Both the position numbers and the translations under genes were made by a program. The notes beneath the pieces are model-generated. The model did no database searches and was not told the DNA's origin. It saw nothing but the letters and a program-made list of their open reading frames with translations. Shown here piece by piece: positions 1 through 7,608 of a stretch of DNA of 57,808 nucleotides (position 1 is the stretch's first letter; every line of letters begins with the position of its first letter). The stretch spans positions 1-57,808 of the forward strand of contig JASBSN010000055.1 in NCBI GenBank assembly GCA_030148915.1. The letters are read 5' to 3'. This DNA comes from Thiogranum sp. GTDB taxonomy: Bacteria > Pseudomonadota > Gammaproteobacteria > DSM-19610.

Positions 1-127
1 CCCCCAGCCCCCCCCGCCCCCGCCATGGGTTTTTGGGGTCCGGGGCCGGCCGCCCACATCCCCCAAACCCCTGTGCCCGGCGCCGGGACGACAGGCACCG
101 TGGCATCAAGGGAAGAAGATTGGTGCC

Positions 128-208
128 GGGTTGCGGCGTGGTATTGCCTCGCTGGCTTAGGGTGCGCGAGCGCACATGCGCTTGCGAGGCAATACCACGC
201 CGCAACCC
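128..208 (-). repeat. Large palindromic element, copy A (25-bp perfect arms, CCTAAGCC core)
   Basis: The left arm 128-152 and right arm 184-208 are perfect reverse complements over 25 bp. The 31-nt centre (153-183) contains a 5-bp hairpin (162-166 with 171-175, loop CGAG). Read on the minus strand the hairpin is preceded by GCAT and followed by CCTAAGCCA, the same layout as the palindromes at 4449-4533 and 26705-26783. The arm sequence is unrelated to the arms of those copies, but is the same sequence as the local 38-bp tandem unit. Confidence 0.85.
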
Positions 209-335
209 TGGGGCGGGGGTCCTTGAAGCGATGCCGTCCGCAACCCGGGTGCTGGGGTAATGACGCAATGCCATCCGCACCCCTAGTGCGACGGTTATTA
301 AAGCAATACCACACCGCTGCCCGCGTGTAGTGGTC
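187..335. repeat. About four imperfect 38-bp tandem units
   Basis: A motif resembling GCAATACCACNCCGCAACCC recurs with its leading GC at 189, 228, 265 and 303, a period of 37-39 bp. The copies differ at many positions, so this is a degenerate tandem array rather than a recent expansion. The first unit is also the right arm of palindrome A. An inverted unit forms its left arm, and a further inverted partial match lies near 94-112. Not a CRISPR: repeats are imperfect and there are no distinct spacers. Confidence 0.7.
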
Positions 336-453
336 ACCGAATCAATGAAGTGTTTGTTAACGTTCTGATTTACCCATAGACGGACTTTTTATCACGGCGC
401 TGCAGCCGATTTGATGCATTTTTGTACACCAAAGAGGCGCGTAAATTGCGTCC

Positions 454-482
454 TTGAGCAAGGCGAGCGGGCGCTTTAGTAT
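454..482 (+). promoter_or_regulatory. Sigma70-type promoter for dnaB
   Basis: TTGAGC at 454-459 and TAGTAT at 477-482 are separated by 17 bp. This is the best -35/-10 pair upstream of dnaB, 52 bases before the start codon. A GGAGGA ribosome binding site follows at 525-530, just before the ATG at 534. Confidence 0.6.
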
Positions 483-533
483 GAGTTCCGCTAGTGTTGT
501 TTTAATCGTTCCCGACTACCCTATGGAGGATCA

Positions 534-1952
534 ATGCCGGAACCGGTGCCATCGGCCAATACCGTAGAATTTACTGGCGACCGGCAGAAGGTGCCACCGC
601 ATTCGGTGCAGGCCGAACAGTCTCTGTTGGGTGGTCTGTTGCTCGATAACCGCGCCTGGGATCAGGTCGCCGATCGGGTCACCGAGGGCGATTTCTACCG
701 CCGCGAACACCGCCTGATTTTCACCGCTGCGGGTAAGCTCATAGAGCACGGCGACCCCTGTGATGTCATCACTTTGTCGGAGCGCCTGGACAGTCAGGGC
801 GATCTGGAAGATATCGGTGGCCTGGCCTATCTGGGGCGTCTGGCCAAAGACACCCCCAGCGCGGCCAATATCCGCGCCTACGCCACCATTGTGCGCGAAA
901 ACTCGGTGTTGCGGCAGCTCGCCGAGGTCGGCACCGAAATTGCCAACAGCGCTTATTTCACCGAGGGCCGCGAGACTGCGGCGCTGCTCGACAATGCCGA
1001 ACAGTTAGTGTTCCGTATCGCCGATCAGGGCGAGAGCCGTGGCTCGGGGTTTGCCAGCATCAAGGATCTGCTGACCAAAGCGGTGGACCGCATCGATACG
1101 CTGTTTCACCTCGACAACCCTCTGACAGGCGTCTCCACCGGCTTTACCGACATTGACGAAATGACCGCCGGTCTGCAGGCCTCGGACCTGATTATCGTTG
1201 CCGGCCGGCCGTCGATGGGTAAAACCACTTTCGCCATGAATATCGCCGAACACGCAGCCATTAAAGATGGCCGTCCGGTGGCGGTGTTCAGTATGGAGAT
1301 GCCCGGCGAGCAGCTGGCCATGCGCCTGATGTCCTCGCTCGGGCGCATCAACCAGACCAAGGTGCGCACCGGCAAGCTCGACGACGATGACTGGCCGCGC
1401 CTGACCTCAGCGGTAAGCATCCTTTCCGAAGCGCCTTTGTTTATCGATGACACGCCGGCGTTAAGCCCGACGGAGCTGCGCGCCCGGGCCCGCCGTCTGA
1501 AACGCGAACACGACCTGGGGCTGATTGTCATCGACTATCTGCAGTTGATGCAGGTACCGGGGCACAAGGAAAACCGCACCGGCGAGATTTCCGAAATCTC
1601 GCGCTCGCTGAAAGCGCTGGCCAAGGAGCTGTCCGTGCCGGTGATCGCGCTCTCACAGCTCAACCGCAGCCTCGAGCAGCGCCCCAACAAGCGCCCGGTG
1701 ATGTCCGATCTGCGCGAGTCCGGCGCTATCGAGCAGGATGCCGATGTGATTATGTTCATCTATCGCGATGAGGTATACGACGAGGACAGCCCGGATAAGG
1801 GCACGGCGGAAATCATCATTGGCAAACAGCGCAACGGCCCAATCGGCGTACGCCGCCTGACCTTCCTCGGTAAGCACACGCGCTTCGAGAACTTCACCCC
1901 GATGGATAATTATGGTGATGCCGGTTTCAGTCCCGGCGGTCCGGATGCATGA
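534..1952 (+). CDS. dnaB: Replicative DNA helicase DnaB
   Basis: Hexameric ring helicase that unwinds DNA at the replication fork and contacts primase and the clamp loader. The 472-residue product has the usual family length. The N-terminal DnaB domain starts near residue 20 (PPHSVQAEQSLLG). The RecA-like ATPase domain carries Walker A GRPSMGKT at 224-231, a Walker B-type IVIDYLQLM and a late SQLNRSLE motif. The start is the ATG after a clear GGAGGA site. The stop overlaps the start of alr by four bases (ATGA), so the two are probably translationally coupled. Its upstream promoter lies next to the repeat region at the window start. No intein or insertion is seen. Confidence 0.97.
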   Translation: MPEPVPSANTVEFTGDRQKVPPHSVQAEQSLLGGLLLDNRAWDQVADRVTEGDFYRREHRLIFTAAGKLIEHGDPCDVITLSERLDSQGDLEDIGGLAYLGRLAKDTPSAANIRAYATIVRENSVLRQLAEVGTEIANSAYFTEGRETAALLDNAEQLVFRIADQGESRGSGFASIKDLLTKAVDRIDTLFHLDNPLTGVSTGFTDIDEMTAGLQASDLIIVAGRPSMGKTTFAMNIAEHAAIKDGRPVAVFSMEMPGEQLAMRLMSSLGRINQTKVRTGKLDDDDWPRLTSAVSILSEAPLFIDDTPALSPTELRARARRLKREHDLGLIVIDYLQLMQVPGHKENRTGEISEISRSLKALAKELSVPVIALSQLNRSLEQRPNKRPVMSDLRESGAIEQDADVIMFIYRDEVYDEDSPDKGTAEIIIGKQRNGPIGVRRLTFLGKHTRFENFTPMDNYGDAGFSPGGPDA

Positions 1953-3037
1953 CGCGACCGATCCGGGCGCGTATCGATCTGCAGGCCCTGCAACATAATT
2001 TCCGTCTGGTGCGCGAGGCCGCACCCGGTGCGCGGGTGCTGGCGGTGGTCAAGGCCAACGCCTATGGCCACGGCGCTGTAGCGGTAGCGCGTGCGCTGCG
2101 CGCGGCCGATGCCTTCGCGCTGGCCAGTGTCGAGGAGGCCGTACAGTTGCGCGAGGCCGGTATCACGGCCCCGCTGGTGCTGCTCGAAGGCGTGTTTGGC
2201 GTAGAAGAACTGCGAGCCGTAGCCGCCCATGACTTGCAAATGGTGGTCCATAGCCTCGAGCAGCTCGACTGGCTGGAACAGAGCGACCCCGCGACACCTC
2301 TGCACCTGTGGTTGAAAGTCGATACCGGCATGCACCGTCTGGGCGTGACCACACGCCAATACCACGAGGTACGACGCCGGCTGTCCAGGCTGATCGCCGC
2401 GCGCGGCGGTAGCCTGCGCTTAATGTCGCACCTGGCATGCGCGGATGCGCCCCGACATCCGGCCAATGACAGCCAACTGGCCGCGTTTTTGACCTTGGAC
2501 GCCGTTGGGCTCGAACGTTCCCTGGCTAATTCCGCGGCGTTACTCTCGCGCCCGGACATGTGCTTTGATTGGGTCCGACCGGGGATTATGCTGTACGGCG
2601 CCTCGCCCTTCGATCCCGCCGCCGAACGTCGGCCCGGTCTGCGGGCGGTGATGCGCCTGGAGAGCCGATTGATCGCCGTGCGGGCGTGTCGCAAGGGTGA
2701 GGGCGTCGGTTACGGTCACACTTGGACCTGTCCGAGCGACCTGCCGGTGGGCGTGGTTGCGGCCGGCTACGGCGACGGTTACCCGCGCCATGCCGCCCCC
2801 GGCACACCGGTGCTGGTCAACGGCACAGCGGTACCGCTGATCGGGCGCGTGTCCATGGATATGCTCTGTGTCGATCTGCGCGCCTTACCCGAGGCGCGCG
2901 CCGGCGATCCGGTGGAGTTATGGGGCGCCTGTCTGCCGGTGGAGGCATTGGCCGCGCGCGCCGCTACCCTGAGTTACGAGTTACTGTGCAACGTCAGTGC
3001 GCGAGTACCGCGGGAGTACCTCAATGGCGAAGGCTAA
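1949..3037 (+). CDS. alr: Alanine racemase (biosynthetic)
   Basis: PLP enzyme interconverting L- and D-alanine for peptidoglycan precursors in the cytoplasm. The 362-residue product begins with the typical barrel strand. The PLP lysine is K35 in VVKANAYGHG, and the opposing catalytic tyrosine lies in the GYGHTW motif about two thirds along. The C-terminal beta domain includes the conserved GRVSMDM. It overlaps the dnaB stop (ATGA) and its own end overlaps the start of radA by 14 bases, so the three genes look like one transcript. dnaB-alr pairing is common in gammaproteobacteria. dadX is the paralogue it could be confused with, but the dnaB context favours alr. Confidence 0.95.
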   Translation: MTRPIRARIDLQALQHNFRLVREAAPGARVLAVVKANAYGHGAVAVARALRAADAFALASVEEAVQLREAGITAPLVLLEGVFGVEELRAVAAHDLQMVVHSLEQLDWLEQSDPATPLHLWLKVDTGMHRLGVTTRQYHEVRRRLSRLIAARGGSLRLMSHLACADAPRHPANDSQLAAFLTLDAVGLERSLANSAALLSRPDMCFDWVRPGIMLYGASPFDPAAERRPGLRAVMRLESRLIAVRACRKGEGVGYGHTWTCPSDLPVGVVAAGYGDGYPRHAAPGTPVLVNGTAVPLIGRVSMDMLCVDLRALPEARAGDPVELWGACLPVEALAARAATLSYELLCNVSARVPREYLNGEG

Positions 3038-4421
3038 ATCCGTCTACCAATGCAGCGAATGCGGCGCGCAGGCGCCGAAGTGGGCCGGTCAGTGTGGCGA
3101 CTGCGGCGCCTGGAACAGCCTGAGCGAGGCGCTCGCAGTGCTGCCCGGTGCCGGGGGCAAGGCGGCGCGTTTTGCCGGCTATGCCGGCGAGAGCGCGCCA
3201 CGCGTGCAGATGCTCTCGGAGGTTCAGCCCGGCACCGAAGCGCGGCTGTCGATCGGGATCGGAGAACTGGATCGGGTGCTGGGCGGTGGCCTGGTAGCGG
3301 GCTCCGTGGTGTTGATCGGCGGCGACCCCGGCATCGGCAAATCGACCGTGCTGCTGCAGGCGCTGGCGTCATTCGACGCCGATCTGCCGGCGTTATATAT
3401 CACCGGCGAGGAATCGCCCGAGCAGGTGGCGATGCGGGCGCGGCGTCTGGGCCTGGCCGCCGAGAGCCTGCGCCTGCTGGCGGAAACCTCGGTGGAGCGC
3501 ATCGTCGCCCAGGCGCGCGCCGAACAACCGCAGGTAATGGTCATCGATTCGATACAGACGCTCTACACAGAACTGTTGCAGTCGGCGCCGGGCTCGGTGG
3601 CGCAGGTGCGCGAGAGCGCCGCGCAGCTGGTGCGGTTTGCCAAGCAGACGGGCACAGCGCTGTTTCTGGTCGGACACGTCACCAAGGAAGGTACGCTGGC
3701 AGGCCCGCGGGTGCTCGAACACATGGTCGACACGGTGCTGTATTTTGAAGGTGAGCCGGGCGAGCGCTACCGGGTTATTCGCGCCATTAAAAACCGTTTT
3801 GGCGCGGTCAACGAACTGGGCGTGTTCGCCATGACCGACCGCGGTCTTAAAGAAGTGCGCAACCCTTCGTCGATTTTTCTCTCCCGGCACGAACAGCCGG
3901 TGGCCGGTAGCGTCATTCTGGTGAGCATGGAAGGCACCCACCCGCTGCTGGTCGAGGTGCAGGCGCTGGTCGATGACAGCCAGCTGTCCAATCCGCGGCG
4001 CGTCACCGTCGGCCTGGAACACAACCGGCTGGCCATGTTGTTGGCCGTGCAGCACCGCCACGGCGGAGTCTTCATGAGCGATCAGGATGTATTTGTGAAC
4101 GTAGTGGGGGGGGTGCGCGTCAACGAAACGGCGGCCGATCTCGCCGTGCTGCTCGCGGTATTGTCGAGCTTCCGTGATCGGACCGTGCCAAATGATCTGA
4201 TCGTGTTCGGTGAAGTGGGGCTGGCCGGTGAAATCCGCCCGGTGCCCAACGGCCAGCAACGCCTGCGCGAAGCCGCCAAACTTGGCTTCAAGCGCGCCCT
4301 GATACCGGCCTCCAATGCGCCCCGGAGTGCGGTTGAGGGCCTGGAGATCACCGCGGTATCGCGTTACACCGAGGCACTGGAGTGGTTTTCAGCCGAACAG
4401 GCCCCGCAGAAAATACAGTAA
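3024..4421 (+). CDS. radA: DNA repair protein RadA (Sms)
   Basis: Branch-migration ATPase that helps RecA process recombination intermediates. The start is placed at the ATG at 3024 (MAKAKSVYQCSECG), because the zinc finger normally begins a few residues in; the frame is open for nine more codons upstream. Visible features, in order: the four-cysteine finger (CSECG...CGDCG), Walker A GGDPGIGKST, the RadA-specific KNRFG motif, and a C-terminal Lon-protease-like domain lacking protease function. Length is about 465 residues, as in the family. It overlaps alr by 14 bases. A large palindrome begins 27 bases past its stop and may act as the transcript end. Confidence 0.96.
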   Translation: MAKAKSVYQCSECGAQAPKWAGQCGDCGAWNSLSEALAVLPGAGGKAARFAGYAGESAPRVQMLSEVQPGTEARLSIGIGELDRVLGGGLVAGSVVLIGGDPGIGKSTVLLQALASFDADLPALYITGEESPEQVAMRARRLGLAAESLRLLAETSVERIVAQARAEQPQVMVIDSIQTLYTELLQSAPGSVAQVRESAAQLVRFAKQTGTALFLVGHVTKEGTLAGPRVLEHMVDTVLYFEGEPGERYRVIRAIKNRFGAVNELGVFAMTDRGLKEVRNPSSIFLSRHEQPVAGSVILVSMEGTHPLLVEVQALVDDSQLSNPRRVTVGLEHNRLAMLLAVQHRHGGVFMSDQDVFVNVVGGVRVNETAADLAVLLAVLSSFRDRTVPNDLIVFGEVGLAGEIRPVPNGQQRLREAAKLGFKRALIPASNAPRSAVEGLEITAVSRYTEALEWFSAEQAPQKIQ

Positions 4422-4448
4422 CCCCCAAGCTGCACCAACGCCCATAAA

Positions 4449-4533
4449 GCGTCTTTCGCGCGGTGCAAGGTTTTTGGTGCATGCGCCGCCCGCGGCGCCC
4501 TAAGCCAAAAACCTTGCACCGCGCGAAAGACGC
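4449..4533 (+). repeat. Large palindromic element, copy B (29-bp perfect arms)
   Basis: The arms 4449-4477 and 4505-4533 are perfect reverse complements over 29 bp. The 27-nt centre holds a 6-bp hairpin (4483-4488 with 4493-4498) flanked by TGCAT on the left and CCTAAG on the right. A 41-nt core (4471-4511) matches copy C at 37 positions, while the outer arms of B and C are unrelated in sequence. It lies between convergent genes, directly after radA, so a role in ending transcription is possible; there is no terminal U-run outside the stem. Confidence 0.9.
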
Positions 4534-4536
4534 CAG

Positions 4537-4586
4537 CACGGAGGCCACTTACTCATCACGGAGGCCACTTACGGCGCCCTAAGCCA
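4537..4586. repeat. 16-base direct repeat plus a half-copy of the palindrome core
   Basis: CACGGAGGCCACTTAC occurs at 4537-4552 and again at 4557-4572. The second copy runs straight into CGGCGCCCTAAGCCA (4572-4586), identical to 4493-4507 inside palindrome B. This looks like a duplicated or rearranged right half of the element, without a matching left half. Confidence 0.7.
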
Positions 4587-4766
4587 TCGAGGGACTACCC
4601 GACGGGACCTCTGGGTCTGGCGGAGACTCTATCCGATGTTCCCGCATTATGAGCATGAACCCTCAGCTCGATGCTCATCCGTTGAACCTTCTCGCAACGG
4701 ACTGAAAGGCGCTGGGCGGCCGCAGCGTAAAAGAAAAATGCAGACTTCGTCAGCGCGCCGGCAGCT

Positions 4767-5747
4767 TTAGCCGAGCGCTGACAGCTCGCGTTCCAATAAC
4801 GCCGGATCGCCGAGATTCAATTCCACCAATCGTCGCAGGTGGGTGATGCTGTCGACGTCGATATGCACACAGCGCAGCCCTACCTGACCGTCCTGGTGGT
4901 GGGCTGTTTCCACCTCCATACAGATGTCCGGTCCGCCGTCGAGGTGAACGGCGAGTTTATAGGGCTTGTCTTCATCGGGGGGAAAAGCCTGCGGGGCGTC
5001 GATCAATGCGCCGTGCAGGGAGACATCCCGCAGTCGGGTTTCCCAGCGCGTCTGTTCATCCTGCAAGGTTACGTTGACCTCAAAGGGGATGCGTACGAAT
5101 TGCCGTTGTTCGTGCGCCACGGGTAGCGCTGGCGTGTCGCGAGTGTCAGCGGCGTGCGCGGCGGAGAAAAACTGCAGCTGCAGCTCGCCGATGGTAATGC
5201 GATCGGCATCGCGCAGCTGCCGGCTTTGTTCGCCGATTGCCTGGTCGTTCAGTTGTGGCCCCTTTTCTCCGTGAAGGGCGGATAGATAATAGCCGTCGTC
5301 GCGGCGGGCGATCACCGCCAGTTCGCCTTGAGGTTTGCCGACGCGGGTCAGCGCCTTGTTGAGGCGTATACTACGGCCCAGATGGGCGCCATTTTGAATC
5401 TGCAGCGACGCGGCGGATAGTAGCTTAGCCGGTTGAGCATCGTCGAACGGTGCGGTCTCGCCGGCGGCAAAACGCAGAGCGTGTTTGCCGATCTGCAGCG
5501 TGTCACCCTCGCTCAGCGCGGTGGCCGCGACGACTGGCCGTCCGTCGATGCTCAGCGGGCAATCGCTTTGCACCGGTTCGACCAGATACTCCGCGTCTGA
5601 GAAATAAAAGCGCGCATGCCGGGGTTGTACCGCGAGGCTGTCGATGTGGATGTCGCAGTCGGGGTCGCGCCCGGCCAGACAGTCGCCCTGGGGCAGCGTG
5701 AACACCTTCATAATGCGGTCTTTGAAAGACAGCGTTAGCTTTGCCAC
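4767..5747 (-). CDS. FHA-FHA-PilZ domain protein (probable c-di-GMP-binding signalling protein)
   Basis: A 326-residue cytoplasmic protein without signal peptide or membrane segment. Residues about 20-95 look like a forkhead-associated domain (GRDPDCDIHI, then PRHARF), and 115-195 like a second, weaker one. Residues 212-310 form a PilZ domain with R215xxxR219 and DVSLHG at 241-246, the two motifs that bind cyclic di-GMP. FHA domains bind phosphothreonine peptides, so the protein could join kinase and c-di-GMP signals; that link is inference. The start is GTG at 5747 after a GGGGA site. It is transcribed convergently to radA. A GC-rich hairpin-forming spacer separates it from msrB. Confidence 0.8.
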   Translation of the reverse strand: MAKLTLSFKDRIMKVFTLPQGDCLAGRDPDCDIHIDSLAVQPRHARFYFSDAEYLVEPVQSDCPLSIDGRPVVAATALSEGDTLQIGKHALRFAAGETAPFDDAQPAKLLSAASLQIQNGAHLGRSIRLNKALTRVGKPQGELAVIARRDDGYYLSALHGEKGPQLNDQAIGEQSRQLRDADRITIGELQLQFFSAAHAADTRDTPALPVAHEQRQFVRIPFEVNVTLQDEQTRWETRLRDVSLHGALIDAPQAFPPDEDKPYKLAVHLDGGPDICMEVETAHHQDGQVGLRCVHIDVDSITHLRRLVELNLGDPALLERELSALG

Positions 5748-5864
5748 AAATGTCCCCTGGGGTTAGCCCCGGCTACGGGCCTCGAGCCGGGCGTCTGGCC
5801 GCGGTGCTCCGCCCGCGGGGCCCACTGTGTTCTCAGTGACGGCCTGCCTGAACTATCGTCACCC

Positions 5865-6263
5865 CTAAGCGCTTTCTTTAAGGTTCAGCGACAGGGAATT
5901 GATACAATAGCGCTGCCCGGTGGGCGGTGGCCCGTCATCGAAAACGTGGCCCAGGTGGGCCTCACAACGCCCGCACACCACTTCCACGCGGCGCATGCCG
6001 TGGCTGGTATCGGATACCGTGCGCACCGCCTCTGCGCTGATCGGCTGCCAGTAACTCGGCCAGCCACTGCCCGAGTCGAATTTTTCGCTGGAGCGGAACA
6101 GCGGCGCATCACAGCAGACGCAGTGATAAACGCCCGCTGTTTTGCAGTCGTTATAACGGCCGGAAAAGGCCGGTTCGGTGCCTTTCTCGCGGGTCACCCG
6201 GTAGACTTCCGGGCTGAGTTGCCGGCGCCATTGGGCGTCGCCTTTGTCGATTTTCTCGCTCAT
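5865..6263 (-). CDS. msrB: Peptide-methionine (R)-S-oxide reductase MsrB
   Basis: Repairs oxidised methionine by reducing the R-sulfoxide, with thioredoxin as electron source. The 132-residue length is normal for a stand-alone MsrB. The zinc-binding pairs CVCC and CGRC are both present, and the catalytic cysteine lies in RYCINSLSL near the C-terminus. The SGSGWPS motif is also visible. No signal peptide, so a cytoplasmic enzyme. It starts three bases after the stop of the CorC/HlyC-type gene, so the two are probably co-transcribed on the minus strand. Confidence 0.95.
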   Translation of the reverse strand: MSEKIDKGDAQWRRQLSPEVYRVTREKGTEPAFSGRYNDCKTAGVYHCVCCDAPLFRSSEKFDSGSGWPSYWQPISAEAVRTVSDTSHGMRRVEVVCGRCEAHLGHVFDDGPPPTGQRYCINSLSLNLKESA

Positions 6264-6266
6264 GGT

Positions 6267-7547
6267 TCAATCCTGCGCGGCGGATGGGCGGTGTGGGCGA
6301 GTGTACACCCGCAACGTTTTGACCAGATTATCTTTGGTCTGAATGATTTCCACCGGATACCCGGAGAGCAGCAAACTGGTGCCGGGCTCGGGAATAGCTT
6401 CCAGATATTCCAACACCATGCCGTTGAGTGTTTTCGGGCCGTCGGTGGGCAGATCCATTTGTAAGGCGCGATTGAGGTCGCGTACATTGACCATGCCGTT
6501 GACCAGATAGCTGCCGTCCGTTTCGGCGGTGAAATCGCTGATGCTGGTGGCCGGGTCGGTGGTGAACTCACCAACCACTTCCTCAAGAATATCTTCCAGA
6601 GTCGCCAGCCCCTGAATGTCGCCGTACTCGTCGACCACCAGACCTATGCGCCGTCGCTCGCGCTGGAACTGCAGTAATTGGCGGTTGAGCGGGGTGTTTT
6701 CCGGGATGAACAGAGGCTCGCGGATCAGTCCCTCGAGCGTCTCCCGGTCGAGCTCGCCGCGCATCAGCCGCGGCAGTACTTTACGTAAGTGGACGAAGCC
6801 CACCACATGGTCGATGTTGTCACGAAATACCGGCAGGCGGGTGTATTGGCTGTTGGTCATCTGGTCGAGAATGTCATCCCAGTCATCTTCCAGATCAATG
6901 CCGGAAATTTCCTGGCGCGGCACCATGATGTCTTCCACCGTGACCTTCTCCAGATCAATGATGTTGAGCAGCATGTCCTGGTGGCGCTTGGGGATCATGG
7001 CACCGGCTTCGAGTACTACGGTGCGTAACTCCTCCTGGCTGAGCGCATCCACGGAACCGTTTTCGGGGTGGATGTTGAGCAGCCGCAGCAGGCCGTTGGC
7101 GATACCGTTGACCACCCACACCAGCGGGTAGAGCAGCCACAGCAGTGGCCCGTAGATGAACGCCGCGGGGAAGGCCACCCGTTCCGGATGCAGGGCGGCC
7201 AGCGTTTTCGGTGTCACTTCGGCAAATACCAGAATCACCAGGGTAAGGATGCCGGCGCCGATGGCGATGCCCGGCTCGCCCCCCAGGCGCAGCGCAATCA
7301 CCGTGGTAATGGCCGAGGCCATTACGTTGACGAAGTTGTTGCCCAACAGAATCAGGCCGATCAGCCGGTCGGGGCGCTCGAGCAGTTTCTGCGCGCGCCT
7401 GGCCCCGGCGTGGTTGACTTGGGCGAGGTGGCGCAGACGATAGCGGTTCAGAGTCATGAGTCCGGTTTCTGAACTGGAAAAGAACGCCGAGAGCAGAATC
7501 AGAAAAACCAGGATGCCGAACAGAATACTAAGGGGAATATCTTCCAA
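6267..7547 (-). CDS. CorC/HlyC-family membrane protein (DUF21-CBS-CorC)
   Basis: A 426-residue inner-membrane protein of the CNNM/CorB family, linked to magnesium or cobalt transport or tolerance. The N-terminal DUF21 part has about four hydrophobic segments, with SSSETGLMTLNRYRLRHL after the first. A CBS pair follows at about 200-330, then the C-terminal CorC_HlyC domain (about 345-420). The neighbouring YpjD-like gene and ffh reproduce the corB-ypjD-ffh order known from enterobacteria and pseudomonads, where the homologue is called YfjD. The family's substrate is debated and cannot be decided from sequence. Confidence 0.9.
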   Translation of the reverse strand: MEDIPLSILFGILVFLILLSAFFSSSETGLMTLNRYRLRHLAQVNHAGARRAQKLLERPDRLIGLILLGNNFVNVMASAITTVIALRLGGEPGIAIGAGILTLVILVFAEVTPKTLAALHPERVAFPAAFIYGPLLWLLYPLVWVVNGIANGLLRLLNIHPENGSVDALSQEELRTVVLEAGAMIPKRHQDMLLNIIDLEKVTVEDIMVPRQEISGIDLEDDWDDILDQMTNSQYTRLPVFRDNIDHVVGFVHLRKVLPRLMRGELDRETLEGLIREPLFIPENTPLNRQLLQFQRERRRIGLVVDEYGDIQGLATLEDILEEVVGEFTTDPATSISDFTAETDGSYLVNGMVNVRDLNRALQMDLPTDGPKTLNGMVLEYLEAIPEPGTSLLLSGYPVEIIQTKDNLVKTLRVYTRPHRPSAAQD

Positions 7548-7608
7548 AACAGGTCAACCGGATTGCCGCTGATGATGAGAGAAATTGTAGGCGCATCGCC
7601 GGGGTTTG

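Larger units (their letters stand above)
1..453. other. Non-coding, repeat-rich leader upstream of dnaB
   Basis: No convincing gene is seen here; the short open frames are by-products of GC-rich repeats. The first 80 bases are C/G homopolymer-rich and can fold weakly (a G-rich stretch near 27-38 against a C-rich stretch near 59-70). Positions 128-208 form a long perfect palindrome and 187-335 holds imperfect 38-bp tandem units, both listed separately. From about 340 on, the sequence becomes ordinary AT-richer promoter DNA. In many gammaproteobacteria rplI lies just before dnaB; it may lie left of the window but cannot be seen. Confidence 0.7.
4422..4766. other. Spacer between convergent radA and the FHA/PilZ gene
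   Basis: This 345-base stretch holds palindrome B (4449-4533), a 16-base direct repeat (4537-4552 and 4557-4572) and a half-copy of the palindrome core (4572-4586). The rest, 4587-4766, contains short self-complementary bits such as the ATGAGCAT/ATGCTCAT pair near 4647-4677, but no gene, RNA or clear terminator that I can support. Confidence 0.6.

Noticed and set aside
128-208. Copy A as an intrinsic terminator of an upstream gene
   Set aside because: No T-run follows either arm, and a 25-bp perfect stem with a structured 31-nt loop is unlike intrinsic terminators; its similarity to copies B and C points to a dispersed element.
25-330. Open frames of 75-101 codons at the window start
   Set aside because: They run through palindrome A and the tandem units, have no ribosome binding site, and their residues only mirror the repeats.
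187-335. Possible CRISPR array
   Set aside because: The 38-bp units are imperfect and contiguous; there are no near-identical repeats separated by unique spacers, and no cas gene is present.
3393-4259. Long minus-strand open frame inside radA
   Set aside because: Shadow of a GC-rich gene; radA has clear motifs over the entire stretch. The same applies to the minus frames at 15702-17033 (htpG) and 52621-53955 (alaS) and the plus frame at 31014-32261 (AddA-type gene).
4449-4533. Palindromes B and C as REP elements or IS200/IS605 ends
   Set aside because: REP families keep stem sequence and a conserved tetranucleotide next to the stem; here outer stems share no sequence, and no Y1-type transposase gene is in the window.
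4315-4548. Short frames across palindrome B
   Set aside because: Both strands stay open because of the palindrome's composition; the similar peptides seen at copies B and C reflect the shared core, not a protein family.
5748-5864. GC-rich hairpins between msrB and the FHA/PilZ gene as a fourth palindrome
   Set aside because: Stems are short (6-8 bp) and neither GCAT nor CCTAAG flanks a cap hairpin, although CCCCTAAGC occurs nearby at 5861-5869.
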